Part shown: in pieces, positions 1 through 7,048 of the stretch
Layout of the letters: each line of letters begins with the position of its first letter
How positions within the stretch are numbered: the stretch's first letter is position 1
NCBI GenBank assembly: GCA_903898725.1
Contig: CAIUGQ010000231.1
Coordinates: forward strand, 1-14,980
Length of the DNA stretch: 14,980 bases
Source of the DNA: an uncultured Burkholderiales bacterium
Lineage (GTDB): Bacteria; Pseudomonadota; Gammaproteobacteria; Burkholderiales; Burkholderiaceae_E
Direction: 5' to 3'
Translations under genes and position numbers: made by a program
Notes under the pieces: generated by a model
Told to the model about the DNA's origin: nothing
Databases searched by the model: none
What the model saw: only the letters and a program-made list of their open reading frames with translations

Positions 1-734
1 ACCACGAGCAGCCGGAAGTCCGTTTCGGGGTGATGCGCGCGCAGCCAGGCGAGCACCTCGAGGATGAAGTCGATGCGGCGGATCACGTCGACCGCGCCGA
101 GGTATCCGAGCATCACGCGGCCCGGCACCGGCTCGCGCGCCGGCGGCTCGAAGGCGGCGACCATCGCCGGATCGAAGCCCATCGGGACCGGCGTCATCGG
201 CGCGCAGCGCGGCGCCTTCGAGGCGACCATGCGCGCCATCGCGGGGCTCTGAACGAACAGGTGCGCCACCCTCGGCGCGATCCAGCGATACAGCAGCCAG
301 CCGGTGAGGCGCGCGCGCAGCCCCAGGCCGATCCGGAACAGCCGGCCGCGCGTGGCCATGCCGGCACGGACCGCGTCCTCCTCGGCGAACGGGAACGACA
401 TCCAGTAGAAGACCTTGCGCCGGGGCACCAGCAGCAGCGCGATCGCGGCCGTCAGCATCTTGTCGCGCACGATCACCGCGTCGTACCCGTCGGCGCCGCG
501 CAGCAGACGCAGGTCCAGCGAGATCAGGCGCCAGGCGCGAACGAACGGCCCGTGGGGATCGGGTTCGGTGATCTCGCGGCCCCCCTCCCAGTCGCCTGAA
601 GGCGGGCCGTCGGCCCGCCGCACGCCGGCGATGTCGGTGACCACGCCACGTTCGCGCAGCTTGCGACCGAACAGCACGCGCACGTCGGGCCGCGTGGCCG
701 GCAGGAAGTCGCGGACCAGGAAGAGCAGCTTCAT
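1..734 (-). CDS. GT4-type glycosyltransferase (3' end outside the window)
   Basis: Translating the minus strand from the ATG at 734 gives an uninterrupted frame of 244 codons that runs off the left edge, so the C-terminal half is missing. The protein starts MKLLFLVRDFLPATRP, the usual first beta-strand of a GT-B glycosyltransferase acceptor domain. It has VFYWMSFPFAEED near residue 125, then VPMGFDP and YLGAVDVIRRIDF near residues 190-225. These are the hinge and first strand of the nucleotide-sugar domain in GT4 (retaining, GT-B) enzymes. The catalytic EX7E region would lie beyond the edge and cannot be checked. It probably adds a sugar to the lipid-linked EPS repeat on the cytoplasmic face; donor and linkage cannot be read. 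It follows epsG by 40 bp on the same strand and is probably co-transcribed. No strong ribosome binding site is visible; the start was chosen because the fold begins there. Confidence 0.85.
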   Translation of the reverse strand, partial: MKLLFLVRDFLPATRPDVRVLFGRKLRERGVVTDIAGVRRADGPPSGDWEGGREITEPDPHGPFVRAWRLISLDLRLLRGADGYDAVIVRDKMLTAAIALLLVPRRKVFYWMSFPFAEEDAVRAGMATRGRLFRIGLGLRARLTGWLLYRWIAPRVAHLFVQSPAMARMVASKAPRCAPMTPVPMGFDPAMVAAFEPPAREPVPGRVMLGYLGAVDVIRRIDFILEVLAWLRAHHPETDFRLLV

Positions 735-774
735 CGCGCCGCCGCAACGGCCCGGCCGCGGCCAGGCTCGGACA

Positions 775-1824
775 TCAGTGGTCGAGGAGCACGGTGCCGA
801 CGACGGTGACCGTCGCCGACTTCAGGCCCTTCACGAGCTGAGAGACGGTGTCGAGCGGCGTGTGATCCTGGCGGACCACCACCACCGCGCCGCCGCACTG
901 CGCCGCCGTGACCTTCGCGTCGGGGCCTTCGGAGGCCGCCGGCGTGTCGACGATGACGACGTCGAACTGGCGCTCGCAATGCTCGAGCAGCGCCTGGAAC
1001 GCCGGCCGCGCGAGCAGGTCGCCCGCATTGGGCGCCGCACCGCCGCTGGCGATGAGCGCCAGGTTGCGGATGCCCGGCGCCGCGTGGATCGAGGGCAGCG
1101 CCACACGACCCGACAGGAAGGCCGCGAGACCGCCCGCATTGCCCGCACCGAACAGCTCGTGCAGCCGGCCGCCGCGCATGTCGGCGTCGATCAGCAGCGT
1201 GCGCGCGCCGCCCTGGGCGAAGGTGACCGCGAGGTTGGAGGCGACGAACGATCGCCCGTCGCCCGACTGCGGGCTGAGGATGGCGATGGCGCGGCGTCCG
1301 CTGCTGCCGTTGAGCCAGCGCAGCTGGATCTCGTTGCGGATCTCGCGCAGGTCGTCGATGGCCGGGTCGTGCGCATCGAACGCGACGATGACCTCGCGCG
1401 ACAGCGCGACCGCGGTGTTCCCGACGACGACCGGATAGTCGAACTGGTAGCCGAGCGCCTGCTCGAGCTGCGCGCGGGACAGCAGCCCGAGGGCCACCGC
1501 CGCCTCGCCGAACGGCATCCGCTTCTGCGCGGCATGCTCGAGCACCCGCTCGACCTGATCCTGGGTCAGCAGACCCGCCTCGAGCAGCACCGCCCCGATC
1601 GGGCGGCTGCGCCCGGTCGGATCGATCGGCACGGCGAGGGACGAGGACGGCGTTCCGGCGGCAGCGAACGGTGCAGGCGCCGAGGCGGAGACGGGAATCG
1701 AGGCCGGGGTTGCCGACCCGGCGTCGCTCCCTGCCGGTGCGCCGGCGGCCGACGGCGCCCCCGACATCGAGGTGCCGGCGGCCCCCCCTTCGGGCCTGAG
1801 CTCGGGCGGAGGCATGGCGGCCAT
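775..1824 (-). CDS. epsG: EpsG: BY-kinase-like chain-length ATPase with an MshEN-like N-terminal domain
   Basis: Cytoplasmic partner of the Wzz-like EpsF, 349 residues. After a Pro/Ala/Ser-rich linker (1-68) come two consecutive motifs resembling the MshEN/GspE-N fold: RPIGAVLLEAGLLT at 74-87 and PFGEAAVALGLLS at 104-116, ending in QFDYP. The MinD/BY-kinase ATPase domain follows: Walker A SPQSGDGRS (184-192), Walker A' TLLIDADMR (209-217) and Walker B FDVVIVDTP (287-295). The Walker A lysine is Arg191. The C-terminus ends GTVLLDH with no tyrosine cluster, so Wzc-style autophosphorylation on a Tyr tail is not possible here. This is the layout of the EpsG tyrosine-kinase subfamily as I know it. 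The frame is open back to 1929, but ATG 1824 lies 4 nt past the epsF stop with GGCGGG upstream, which suggests translational coupling. The next ATG at 1815 is an alternative start. Confidence 0.88.
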   Translation of the reverse strand: MAAMPPPELRPEGGAAGTSMSGAPSAAGAPAGSDAGSATPASIPVSASAPAPFAAAGTPSSSLAVPIDPTGRSRPIGAVLLEAGLLTQDQVERVLEHAAQKRMPFGEAAVALGLLSRAQLEQALGYQFDYPVVVGNTAVALSREVIVAFDAHDPAIDDLREIRNEIQLRWLNGSSGRRAIAILSPQSGDGRSFVASNLAVTFAQGGARTLLIDADMRGGRLHELFGAGNAGGLAAFLSGRVALPSIHAAPGIRNLALIASGGAAPNAGDLLARPAFQALLEHCERQFDVVIVDTPAASEGPDAKVTAAQCGGAVVVVRQDHTPLDTVSQLVKGLKSATVTVVGTVLLDH

Positions 1825-1828
1825 GGCG

Positions 1829-3250
1829 TCAGCCCGCCGCGCCGTAGGACGAGACGTCGGAAGCGTTGCGACGCGGGCCGCCCTTGCGCCATCCCGGACG
1901 ACGGTCCTTGATGTTGCGCTTCGGCACACGCCGCACGGCGCCCAGCATCGGCACGTCGACCGCGACCAGATCCTGGGTGCCGCGCACCTTGCGGTTCATC
2001 GCCTCGAGGGCCATCGCGGTGGCGGTACCGAGCAGCGCGCCCAGCACCAGCGACACGGCGAGCCACAGCTCGGGCGCCGGACCCGACGGACGCACCGGCA
2101 CCTCGGCGGGGCTGATGACGCTCACGTTGCTGTTGCCGACCCGGCTCTCGAGGGTGGTCTGGCTCAGGCGGGCCTGCACCGCGTCGTAGGCCTTCTGCGC
2201 GTTCTCGACGTCGCGCTCGTACAGCGCGAGTTCGCTGCGGGTCTGGCGCAGCGCCAGCACCTTGGCGCGCTGCGCCGCGAGCGAGCCCTCGAGTTCGCCG
2301 AGCCGCCCGGCGTTGACCTGGGCGGTACGCGACAGCGAATCGGTCACCGAGGCAGCCTCGGACTCGATGCGGGCACGCACCGACTCGAGCTCCTGCTGCA
2401 GGCGGACGATCTCCGGATGCTGCGAGCCGAGCACGGCCGAGCGCTCGCGCAGTCGCGCGTCGAGCCGGGCCTGGTCGGTCTTGAGGGTCTGGATCAGCGG
2501 GCTCTGCATCACCTCGGCGACCGAGCCGCCGCTGGACGTGCCCTGGCGGGCCGACTCGCCGCGACGGCGGCTGTCGATCGACTGGGCCTGCAGCGTGGTC
2601 ACCTGGGACGACAGCTCGTTCAGGCGGGCGGTCTCGACGTCGAGGCGCTCGTCGGCGGAGGTGATGCCCTTGGTGCGCTGGAAGGCGCCGAGCTTGCGCT
2701 GGGCTTCCTCGAGCTCGGTGCGCAGCTCGCGGCTCTGCGATTCGAAGAACTCGCGCGACTTCGCCGCCGGGTCCGTCTTCACGCGGATGCTGGTCTCGAT
2801 GTAGGCCTGGGCGACGGCGTTGACCACCTTCGCGGCGCGATCGGGATCGGTGTCGGTGTAGACCACGTCGATCACGCTCGAGTCGCGGGCCGGCTTGACC
2901 GACAGCCCTTTCTGGATCCCTTCGGCCGCCTTGAGCTTGGCCGCCTCGACGGCCGCCGCGTCCTTGCCCTCGGGCACCAGCTTGAGCATCTCGACCACGC
3001 GCACCGCGACGCGCTGGCTGGTCACGATGTCGACCTGGGTCGCGATGTAGCCCTGCACGAAGCCGGGGTTCGCCGCCTGGCCGGTGGTGACGTCGGAGGC
3101 GCGCACGTCGACCAGCACCGCAGTCGTCGCCTTGTAGCGCTTGGCCATCGACGAGGTGCCGATCATCACCACGGCGACGACCCCGACGAAGATCGCCGCG
3201 ATCAGCATCCAGCGGGCACGCAGGATGGAGAGGAACTGTTTCATGTTCAT
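1829..3250 (-). CDS. epsF: EpsF: Wzz-family polysaccharide chain-length determinant
   Basis: Inner-membrane polysaccharide co-polymerase of 473 residues. It has a short cytoplasmic N-terminus and TM1 around residues 14-32 (WMLIAAIFVGVVAVVMIG). A large periplasmic part is rich in Glu/Arg/Leu/Gln with long predicted coiled coils (about 150-370). A proline-rich stretch, VPVRPSGPAPE, comes just before TM2 (about 395-417), as is usual in Wzz/GumC/ExoP proteins. The basic C-terminal tail ends in SYGAAG and lacks a kinase domain, which is supplied separately by EpsG. Length and layout match the EpsF chain-length family. It should set polymer length and bridge the synthesis machinery to EpsE. It starts 32 bp after epsE, and its stop is 4 bp before epsG. 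ATG 3250 is taken as the start; ATG 3244 (MKQFL) is equally possible, and neither has a strong ribosome binding site. Confidence 0.92.
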   Translation of the reverse strand: MNMKQFLSILRARWMLIAAIFVGVVAVVMIGTSSMAKRYKATTAVLVDVRASDVTTGQAANPGFVQGYIATQVDIVTSQRVAVRVVEMLKLVPEGKDAAAVEAAKLKAAEGIQKGLSVKPARDSSVIDVVYTDTDPDRAAKVVNAVAQAYIETSIRVKTDPAAKSREFFESQSRELRTELEEAQRKLGAFQRTKGITSADERLDVETARLNELSSQVTTLQAQSIDSRRRGESARQGTSSGGSVAEVMQSPLIQTLKTDQARLDARLRERSAVLGSQHPEIVRLQQELESVRARIESEAASVTDSLSRTAQVNAGRLGELEGSLAAQRAKVLALRQTRSELALYERDVENAQKAYDAVQARLSQTTLESRVGNSNVSVISPAEVPVRPSGPAPELWLAVSLVLGALLGTATAMALEAMNRKVRGTQDLVAVDVPMLGAVRRVPKRNIKDRRPGWRKGGPRRNASDVSSYGAAG

Positions 3251-3282
3251 GATGGGGGCTCGGTGTCTCGCGTGGTCCGGGT

Positions 3283-4128
3283 TCAGAACACGCTTTCGCG
3301 GATGAACACGAGGTCGTCGGGGCGGATCGGGTCCTCGAGCTTGGGCTCGAGCACCTGCACCGACTTGCCGCCGTAGCGGCGATGCAGTCGAACGCTTCGG
3401 TCGGTGCCGCGCAGGGTCAGGCCGCCGCCCTTGGCGATGGCCTGCGCCAGCGTCATGCCGCGCTCGAGCGTGTACATGCCGGGCCGGTTGACCTGACCGT
3501 AGATGTAGAAGTTCGGCGCGCGGTTCACGTACAGCACGTCGCCGGCGACGAGGCCGGGATCCTTGCTCACGTCACCCGAGGCGAACAGGTCGACGAGGTC
3601 GACCTCGACGCGCTGCGAGGAGCCGCCACGACGGGTGATCAGCACCACCTCGTCGGCGCCGGTGGGCGCGACGCCGCCGGCCAGCGACAGCACCTCGGAC
3701 AGGCGCATGCCGGTCGTCTCGAGGGGGTAGCGGCCCGGCTTGTTGACGTTGCCGAGCACGGACACCTGCTGGCTGCGGAACTGGACGATGTTGACCGTCA
3801 CCTGCGGGTTCTGCAGGAAGTTGCCGCTCTTGAGCCGGTCGGAGATCAGCCGCTCGACCGCGGTGGGCGAGAGCCCGCCGATGCGCAGCGCGCCCAGCAG
3901 CGGGTAGGAGATGACGCCGCTCTCCGACACACGGGCCTCGACGGTCAGGTCGGGGTTCTGGAAGACCTGCACGCGGATCACGTCGCCGGCGCCGACGACG
4001 TAGTCGTCGCGCTGCTGCAGGGATTGCGGGGCCGCCGCCGCGTCGCGCTGCTGGGCGGTGGCCAGCCATGGCGACACGCACAGCGCGAGCAGGATCAGGA
4101 ACCGGGAGAGGAGCGAGGAGGTTTGCAT
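3283..4128 (-). CDS. epsE: EpsE: polysaccharide export (OPX/Wza-like) protein
   Basis: Periplasmic/outer-membrane export protein, 281 residues. The signal peptide spans 1-25 (hydrophobic LILLALC core, cut near ATA/QQ). Cys17 is preceded by Leu, so it is a poor lipobox. The PES domain is at about 40-115 (DDYVVGAGDVIRVQVFQNPD, then NPQVTVNIVQFRSQ). Two SLBB-type segments follow: QVSVLGNVNKPGRYPLE (121-137) and FYIYGQVNRPGMYTLE (207-222). The protein stops at VFIRESVF, well short of Wza (about 380 residues), so the C-terminal amphipathic helix that makes the outer-membrane alpha-barrel is absent. The frame is open to 4296, but ATG 4128 starts the signal peptide and has AAGGTGATC 5 nt upstream, a very good anti-16S match. 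It is the first gene of the epsE-epsF-epsG-glycosyltransferase cluster. Confidence 0.93.
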   Translation of the reverse strand: MQTSSLLSRFLILLALCVSPWLATAQQRDAAAAPQSLQQRDDYVVGAGDVIRVQVFQNPDLTVEARVSESGVISYPLLGALRIGGLSPTAVERLISDRLKSGNFLQNPQVTVNIVQFRSQQVSVLGNVNKPGRYPLETTGMRLSEVLSLAGGVAPTGADEVVLITRRGGSSQRVEVDLVDLFASGDVSKDPGLVAGDVLYVNRAPNFYIYGQVNRPGMYTLERGMTLAQAIAKGGGLTLRGTDRSVRLHRRYGGKSVQVLEPKLEDPIRPDDLVFIRESVF

Positions 4129-4195
4129 GGTTCGATCACCTTCCGACACGTCGCACGGGGCGCATGGGGACGACCTTCTTCGAGGGGAGAACCGA

Positions 4196-4201
4196 AGTTT
4201 A
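4196..4201 (-). promoter_or_regulatory. Candidate -10 element for the epsE operon
   Basis: The minus strand reads GGTCTAAACTTCGG here, with TAAACT as a possible -10. It lies about 67 nt before the epsE ATG in a region where no other gene fits. A convincing -35 at 16-18 bp is not seen; the nearest candidate, TTCACG, is 21 bp upstream. The GTCTA part resembles the GTCTATCC motifs at 7028 and 13614. Weak evidence. Confidence 0.3.
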
Positions 4202-4346
4202 GACCACGGCAGGGACCCCCGTCGTGAAGCACCGCACAGACCGCTCGCGATGCCGCCACGACGGATGTGTCGTGCCTCGGGCAGGCGCGGGCGCACCGTC
4301 CTCGGCCCCCGGCTGACGTTTCGACCGGACGGGGCCGCAAAGACGC

Positions 4347-4379
4347 GACACCCGCGCCGGCGGGGCCGGAGCGGGTGTC
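4347..4379 (-). terminator. Probable intrinsic terminator after the beta-helix gene
   Basis: A perfect 9-bp inverted repeat, GACACCCGC/GCGGGTGTC, encloses a 15-nt loop that can form an extra CCGG pair. On the minus strand the hairpin is followed by GCGTCTTTGC, giving a short, imperfect T-run. It lies 62 nt beyond the stop of the gene at 4441-6819, with a second hairpin (4409-4426) between. The stem is strong and the T-tract weak, so termination may be partial. Confidence 0.45.
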
Positions 4380-4440
4380 TGGATGCAGCGTCGATGCGGA
4401 CCCTCGGACGGGCCGGCGGCGGCCCGGTCGAGGCGGATGC

Positions 4441-6819
4441 CTACAGCAGCGTGTAGTGGGGCACCCACAACAGCACGGTGCGCGACGCCGAGGCGAACTG
4501 CGCCGCCGCGGTCTTCGCCGTCGCGTTGCTCGACACCGAATCGCCCGAGCCCGTGGCGATCGAGCCGTCGGTGTAGGCGTTGCGCACCGGCGTCGGGACG
4601 TTGACGTAACGGTTCGACACGACCTCGGTGCCGTCGGCCTTCGCGATGCCGGCGCCCGGCGCGTTGATGATCACGTTGTTGTGCAGACGGCCGTTGCGCG
4701 GCTGCGTGTCGGTGTTGTTGACGTGGTCGCCGATCGCGAACTTCTGGTAGAAGCCGTTGCCGCCCACCAGCACGTTGAGGAAGTCGAGCCCGTAGTTGTC
4801 GAGGCCGGAGCGGTACATCTGCGAGCGCAGCTCGCCGAGCCAGGTGTCGTTCGGATTGATGAACCGGGCGCCCTGCGCGAGCTTGTTGTTGTCGATCATG
4901 ATGTTGCCGAACCGACGGATCGCGAAGTTCGTGTTGTTCTGCACGCCCTGGCCTTCGTTCTCGGCGCAGAGGTTGAAGTACACGGTGGTCCAGCCGGTGT
5001 TGTCGTCCAGGCCGATGCCCACGCCCTCGGTCATCCACTCGTCCCAGACCGTCTGGCGGCAGCACGAGTTGTAGCGCACGACGATGTTCTGGCAGCGCAG
5101 CCCCGCGTCGCTCGAGAACAGCTCGATGCCGCGCCCGTAGCGGGTCGGGTCCGAGGCCGTGCGGCCGCCGTCGCGCGAGCCGTTCTCGCTGCAGCGGTTG
5201 TGCTCGATCGTCACGTCGCCCATCTTCGGCGCCTGCACCCGGTTGAAGTGGATGCCCATGGCGTTGCGGCTGACGTCGTTCGAGACGAGCTTGACGTTGC
5301 TCCAGGTGTCGGCCGGATGCGGGGTCCACGCCTGCAGCGCGAGCCCGACGTAGCGGTTGTCGCTGAAGTTGTTCCGGTAGATCAGGACATCCTTCATGTT
5401 CGAGGCACGGAAGCCGTAGCCGCTGTTGCCGTCGGTGCCGCTGACGTTGAAGCGCGCGGTGTTGCCGCCGAACTCGGAGCTGGTGAGCAGCGCGGTGCCC
5501 GAATACGGGGCCCAGCGGATGCCGTGCTCGCCGTTGGAGTTCGCCACGCAGCGATACATCTTCAGGCCGGTCATCGGCGCGGTGTTCGCCTCGACCGAGA
5601 TGCCGTCGCGCGGGTTCGAGTTCGCGCGGCAGCCGTCGACCGTCAGCGCGGTCGATTCGTAGAAGATCATGCCCCGCTGCGGCATGGCGTCGGCCACGCA
5701 GTTCTTGATCAGCAGGTTCGAGCCGCGGTCCACGCGCAGGCCCGCCTCGCCGCTCGCGCCGACGACCTTCAGGCCGTCGATGCAGACCCATGCGCTGTCC
5801 ATCACGCGGATGCCGATGCCGGCACCGGCGGCATCGACGGTGGCCGCGCCGGCCGCCGACACCCGATTGCCGTTGGCCGGGTCGTAGACACCGATGACCA
5901 GGGGCGAACCCTGCGAGGCCGTGACGTTCTGCACGAGGATCGCGCCGCGCAGGGTCGAGCCCTGGCGGATCAGCACTTCGGTGCCGGCGGTCAGTGCCAC
6001 GCCCGACAGCGAGTTGCGCGGGCTCGAGACCGTGCCCGAGCCGCCGGCGGCCGCCGACGGATCGACATAGACCTTGCGCGACGCGGTGTAGCCGGCGGTC
6101 ACGCCCGGCAGGGCCTTGCCCGCGATCAGCACGCCGAGCAGCGACTCGATGACGCTGATGTAGTCGCGGCCGACCGAGGTCCAGGTGCTGCCGTTGCTGC
6201 GCTGGTAGGTGCCGCCGTCGAGGTCGGACACGAACACGTATTCGCCGGGCAGCGACGCGGCACGCGGACGGGCCGCGAGGGTCACGGTCGTGACCGCCTC
6301 GAGCGGCGCGTTCGACGGCAGGTTGACCCACTTCGTGCCGGTCGAGACCTGGTGGCGCTGCGTGGTCGCGTTGTAGATGACCGAATGCGCCATCGTCGAG
6401 GCGGCCGGGCGGGTGCCGTCGTTGTAGCGCGGAGCGTTGGCTTCGAAGATCTGGCTGCCGCTGCCCGAGTAGTTCACCGGGCGCGTCATGATGTCCATCG
6501 TCGGCGTGCCCTTGGGCTCGACCGCGACGTCGTCCACCACCGGCGCGTTCGCTGCGGTGGCCTCGGAGGTGCTGCCCACCGGCTTGGAGATCGCGACGGC
6601 CGACGGCGCGGCATCGGCGGCCGGGAGGTCGGCGGCGGGCGTGGCGGCGGCGGTATCGCCGGTCTTCAGGTCGGAACATCCGGCGAGCGCCAGCATCCCG
6701 GCCGACGCGCCGCCGGTGAACAGGAGTCGTCGACGCATCGGCGAATGCGCCACACGGGCCAGTGTCGGTGCGGCGTTCGCAGCACGGGCATCGTCGAGTC
6801 GGTTGCGCGTATCGATCAT
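4441..6819 (-). CDS. Tat/lipoprotein-type right-handed parallel beta-helix protein, possible EPS lyase or epimerase
   Basis: 792 residues. ATG 6819 has AAGGAG 6 nt upstream, so it is preferred over upstream or internal starts (M28 at 6738 would begin directly at the signal). Residues 28-48 carry a twin-arginine, hydrophobic segment ending in lipobox LAGC (MRRRLLF...LALAGC48), which suggests Tat export and lipidation on Cys48. An Ala/Pro/Asp-rich linker (49-110) follows. Next come two short Trp-containing modules (SVIYNATTQRHQVSTGTKWV; GEYVFVSDLDGGTYQRSNGS then TW) at about 145-235. The entry motif VYVDPSAAAGGSGTVSSPRN at 250-269 opens a helix of at least 11 rungs to about 740, such as LLIKNCVADAM, LTVDGCRANSN and LKMYRCVANSN. 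This fold is shared by pectate lyases, alginate epimerases and tailspikes; no catalytic set is recognisable. Its place between epsL and epsE suggests it acts on the polymer in the periplasm. Alternatively it could be structural. Confidence 0.88.
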   Translation of the reverse strand: MIDTRNRLDDARAANAAPTLARVAHSPMRRRLLFTGGASAGMLALAGCSDLKTGDTAAATPAADLPAADAAPSAVAISKPVGSTSEATAANAPVVDDVAVEPKGTPTMDIMTRPVNYSGSGSQIFEANAPRYNDGTRPAASTMAHSVIYNATTQRHQVSTGTKWVNLPSNAPLEAVTTVTLAARPRAASLPGEYVFVSDLDGGTYQRSNGSTWTSVGRDYISVIESLLGVLIAGKALPGVTAGYTASRKVYVDPSAAAGGSGTVSSPRNSLSGVALTAGTEVLIRQGSTLRGAILVQNVTASQGSPLVIGVYDPANGNRVSAAGAATVDAAGAGIGIRVMDSAWVCIDGLKVVGASGEAGLRVDRGSNLLIKNCVADAMPQRGMIFYESTALTVDGCRANSNPRDGISVEANTAPMTGLKMYRCVANSNGEHGIRWAPYSGTALLTSSEFGGNTARFNVSGTDGNSGYGFRASNMKDVLIYRNNFSDNRYVGLALQAWTPHPADTWSNVKLVSNDVSRNAMGIHFNRVQAPKMGDVTIEHNRCSENGSRDGGRTASDPTRYGRGIELFSSDAGLRCQNIVVRYNSCCRQTVWDEWMTEGVGIGLDDNTGWTTVYFNLCAENEGQGVQNNTNFAIRRFGNIMIDNNKLAQGARFINPNDTWLGELRSQMYRSGLDNYGLDFLNVLVGGNGFYQKFAIGDHVNNTDTQPRNGRLHNNVIINAPGAGIAKADGTEVVSNRYVNVPTPVRNAYTDGSIATGSGDSVSSNATAKTAAAQFASASRTVLLWVPHYTLL

Positions 6820-6881
6820 TCGGGACTCCTTCGGGCTTGCGTGGAGCGGGGATGCGAAAAGCACATCTCGGCCGCGGCCAC

Positions 6882-6897
6882 TGTGAACTACGTCACG
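6882..6897. promoter_or_regulatory. CRP/FNR-family-like palindrome
   Basis: TGTGA-ACTACG-TCACG matches the CRP-type operator TGTGA-N6-TCACA at 9 of the 10 defined positions. Its centre is about 70 bp before the beta-helix gene start. A class II promoter placed from it would start near 6848, leaving a leader of about 30 nt with the AAGGAG ribosome site. The matching -10 region (about 6855-6860, TTTTCG on the minus strand) is poor. CRP-like regulators, including c-di-GMP-responsive ones, are known to control EPS genes; which protein would bind here is unknown. Confidence 0.4.
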
Positions 6898-7027
6898 ACC
6901 CTACCGGCGCTTGAGTTCCCCGGGCACCCGGGATGGCACCGACGGCCCCTCTCGCCCGATCGGCGGGCAGGAAGAGATCCCTCGAAAAGCGGTTGCTGCG
7001 GGAAACCGAAAACCCCGAGACCCGCAT

Positions 7028-7048
7028 GGATAGACGATCTCCGGTCAC
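7028..7048 (-). promoter_or_regulatory. Motif shared with the tolC upstream region, possible promoter
   Basis: The minus strand reads GTGACCGGAGAT followed directly by CGTCTATCC. The plus strand at 13601-13622 reads GCGACCGGCGATT followed by CGTCTATCC, so the two copies differ by two substitutions and one inserted base. TATCCA/TATCCT would fit a -10 element and the upstream GACCGG could be part of a regulator or sigma contact. If it is a promoter, the beta-helix gene has a leader of about 200 nt. Confidence 0.4.

Larger units (their letters stand above)
4129..4440. other. Intergenic region between the beta-helix gene and epsE
   Basis: This 312-bp stretch holds no convincing gene; frames crossing it are extensions or shadows of neighbours. 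From right to left it contains a hairpin at 4409-4426 (CGGGCC/GGCCCG, 6-nt loop), the stronger hairpin at 4347-4379, an inverted repeat CACGAC-N6-GTCGTG at 4257-4274 with a further GTCGTG at 4221-4226, the candidate -10 at 4196-4201, and the epsE ribosome binding site just before 4128. It therefore looks like a terminator followed by a new promoter, so epsE may start its own transcript. Confidence 0.5.

Noticed and set aside
415..3376. Long plus-strand frames opposite glycosyltransferase, epsG, epsF and the end of epsE
   Set aside because: They are Arg/Ala/Asp-rich shadows. The minus-strand genes show Walker motifs, transmembrane segments and tight operon spacing.
4129..4296. 56-residue N-terminal extension of epsE
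   Set aside because: It would bury the signal peptide, is Arg/Pro/Ser-rich, and the internal ATG has a near-perfect ribosome binding site.
6893..7027. 44-codon minus-strand frame (MRVSGFSVSRSNRF...) in the epsL/beta-helix gap
   Set aside because: It has no ribosome binding site and no recognisable composition, and its ATG lies directly against the putative promoter motif. A leader peptide cannot be excluded but is not supported.
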